Assembly: GCA_025061865.1 (NCBI GenBank)
Contig: JANXAA010000129.1
Coordinates: 1 to 6,471, forward strand
Direction: 5' to 3'
Source: Acidobacteriota bacterium
Lineage (GTDB): Bacteria; Acidobacteriota; HRBIN11
DNA: 6,471 nucleotides
The notes beneath the pieces were generated by a model, which ran no database searches, was not told the origin of the DNA, and was given only the letters and a program-made list of their open reading frames with translations. Shown piece after piece: positions 5,642-6,471 of this stretch. The translations under genes were made by a program, and so were the position numbers. Every line of letters begins with the position of its first letter. Within the stretch, counting starts at the first letter, position 1.

Positions 5642-6169
5642 GGGACAACCTCCCAAAATGGATTTTAAGGGCAAACAGGCAGGTGGGCCGATGGGAAGAT
5701 TAGCAACCTTCGTGCCGATGGGGGGTACCCGCATACGTGACCCCGACAGAAGGCCTCGCACTGCAAGTCTCTACGCCCAACGGCCGCCCCGGCGGGCCGC
5801 CCAAGGGCTGGGCCCGTCTATTCCCAAAGGGTCCAAAAATTGAGCCTCTGGACGGTCACGGGATGGACCTTTCAGGCCTGGCACTCGGGCCGACGGGCAG
5901 GTCGACAGATAGGCAGGCAGGGCATAAGGGCGGCTCTGTGGGGACTCCCATGGACATCGAGTCAAAGGGGGCCCCGCATACTCGAAATGCCCGCATGGCG
6001 GCAGGCTCCCGAGAGCTCGACGCCCCCACGACGGCGGACGTTTGGAATAGTATCGTTTGGAATAGTGAGGACATCGGCATGACAGGCGGCGTTCCCAGGG
6101 GCAGGGAGAACTCCCTTAACTGGACGCGCGCGGGACGAACCAGCGGGTTGACCCTATCTGCCCACCTGT
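5642..6169. other. Gene-free 528-base stretch between tadA and pilin B
   Basis: I see no convincing gene here: the open frames are proline-, arginine- and glycine-rich, lack start signals and overlap tadA in antisense. No tRNA T-loop (GGTTCGA), SRP or tmRNA signature is visible. It holds the pilin B ribosome-binding site (5649-5654), CTGCC-rich tracts on the minus strand (5669-5685 and 5892-5924), a very GC-rich self-complementary patch bounded by GCCCA (5775-5779) and TGGGC (5809-5813), and a tandem 13-mer (6039-6066). Pilin B must be expressed from somewhere in this stretch or through from tadA. No good -35/-10 pair stands out; TTAAAAT near 5662-5668 on the minus strand is a possible lone -10. 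Confidence 0.5.
6039..6066. repeat. Tandem 13-bp direct repeat
   Basis: CGTTTGGAATAGT occurs at 6039-6051 and again, perfectly, at 6054-6066, a period of 15 bases with AT between. It is AT-rich compared with its surroundings and lies in non-coding DNA about 400 bases upstream of pilin B and about 100 bases beyond the tadA stop. It could be a pair of regulator-binding sites or a slippage duplication. Confidence 0.6.
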
Positions 6170-6471
6170 CTACCTCCTTCCTTGCCGGAAGAAATCTTGG
6201 AGGAGTTGGCGGGCCTCGGCCGCCCGGACGCCCCATACGAGGACGGGGCGATGATTGAAGGCCACGTTTCCCAGGACAGACACGACGGTCCCGCAGGCGC
6301 CGGCCCGGGGGTCCGGCGTAGCGATCACGACCAGGGGGATGCGGGTCAGCAAGATGGCGCCGGCGCACATCGGGCAGGGTTCCACGGTGACGTAGAGGGT
6401 CGTCTCAGACAGCCATCGGCTACGAGTCGACCGGAGAGCCTGCCGAAGGACACGGATTTCGGCGTGTTCTA
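6170..6471 (-). CDS. tadA: tRNA-specific adenosine deaminase TadA (5' partial)
   Basis: The minus-strand frame is open from the window edge to the TAG at 6172-6170, giving 99 complete visible residues of a protein normally about 150-170 long. The N-terminal ~50 residues and the start lie beyond 6471. The zinc-deaminase signature is complete: HAE (codons 6466-6458, zinc-binding His and proton-shuttling Glu), then TLYVTVEPCPMCAGA, whose two cysteines (6376-6374 and 6367-6365) complete the zinc site. The later segment PDPRAGACGTVVSVL, then AFNHRPVLVWGV and a terminal LLQDFFRQGRR, fits TadA better than cytosine, guanine or dCMP deaminases. TadA converts the wobble adenosine of tRNA-Arg(ACG) to inosine in the cytoplasm and is usually essential. 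The GTG in VEPCPMC is internal, not a start. No functional link to the pilins is apparent. Confidence 0.85.
   Translation of the reverse strand, partial: EHAEIRVLRQALRSTRSRWLSETTLYVTVEPCPMCAGAILLTRIPLVVIATPDPRAGACGTVVSVLGNVAFNHRPVLVWGVRAAEARQLLQDFFRQGRR

Noticed and set aside
5642..5761. Forty-codon extension of pilin B
   Set aside because: It would move the prepilin cleavage site about 49 residues in, and the internal ATG has both GGGAGG and a standard short leader.
5737..6258. Open frame of 173 codons on the + strand in the tadA-pilin gap
   Set aside because: Its composition is low-complexity Gly/Pro/Arg/Thr, it has no Shine-Dalgarno site or recognisable domain, and its 3' end runs antisense through conserved tadA sequence.

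Overview
The window looks like GC-rich bacterial chromosome. The protein families and gene style (a membrane-anchored spermidine-synthase-like fusion, a membrane TPR protein, GspG-like pilins) resemble those I associate with Acidobacteriota and related deep lineages, possibly thermophilic. That is inference from family resemblance only: there is no rRNA gene or other marker here.

Layout. Three genes lie on the + strand. The first (1-2280, cut at its 5' end) encodes a polytopic membrane protein fused to a spermidine-synthase-like SAM-binding domain. The second (2516-2899) encodes a short repetitive coiled-coil protein with a C-terminal membrane anchor. The third (3086-3988) encodes an N-terminally anchored TPR protein. 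The second and third genes are each preceded by an untranslated leader, and the two leaders are recognisably copies of each other. About 220 non-coding bases with hairpins (3989-4210) separate these genes from three genes on the - strand. Two of those encode paralogous type IV pilin/GspG-like proteins (4211-4825 and 5024-5641), and the third is the C-terminal part of tadA (6170-6471, cut at its 5' end). A 528-base gene-free stretch (5642-6169) lies between tadA and the upstream pilin.

How the genes fit together. The two pilins share their prepilin signal, the whole N-terminal helix and eight cysteines in matching order, so they are clearly duplicates. They appear to be separately expressed: a 12-bp-stem hairpin follows the upstream pilin, and the downstream pilin has its own AT-rich promoter with an operator-like dyad over the -35 box. 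The TPR protein could be linked to surface appendages or the envelope, but the sequence does not show this. TadA is a housekeeping tRNA-editing enzyme and is probably only a neighbour.

Most unusual signals: (1) the duplicated leader element before two consecutive genes, with a small hairpin whose pairing is kept while its bases change; (2) eight conserved cysteines in the two pilins; (3) the dyad on the pilin promoter; (4) CTGCC-type octamer tracts recurring in intergenic DNA. I see no CRISPR array, mobile element, tRNA or rRNA gene, and nothing that amounts to a clearly new defence or mobile system.
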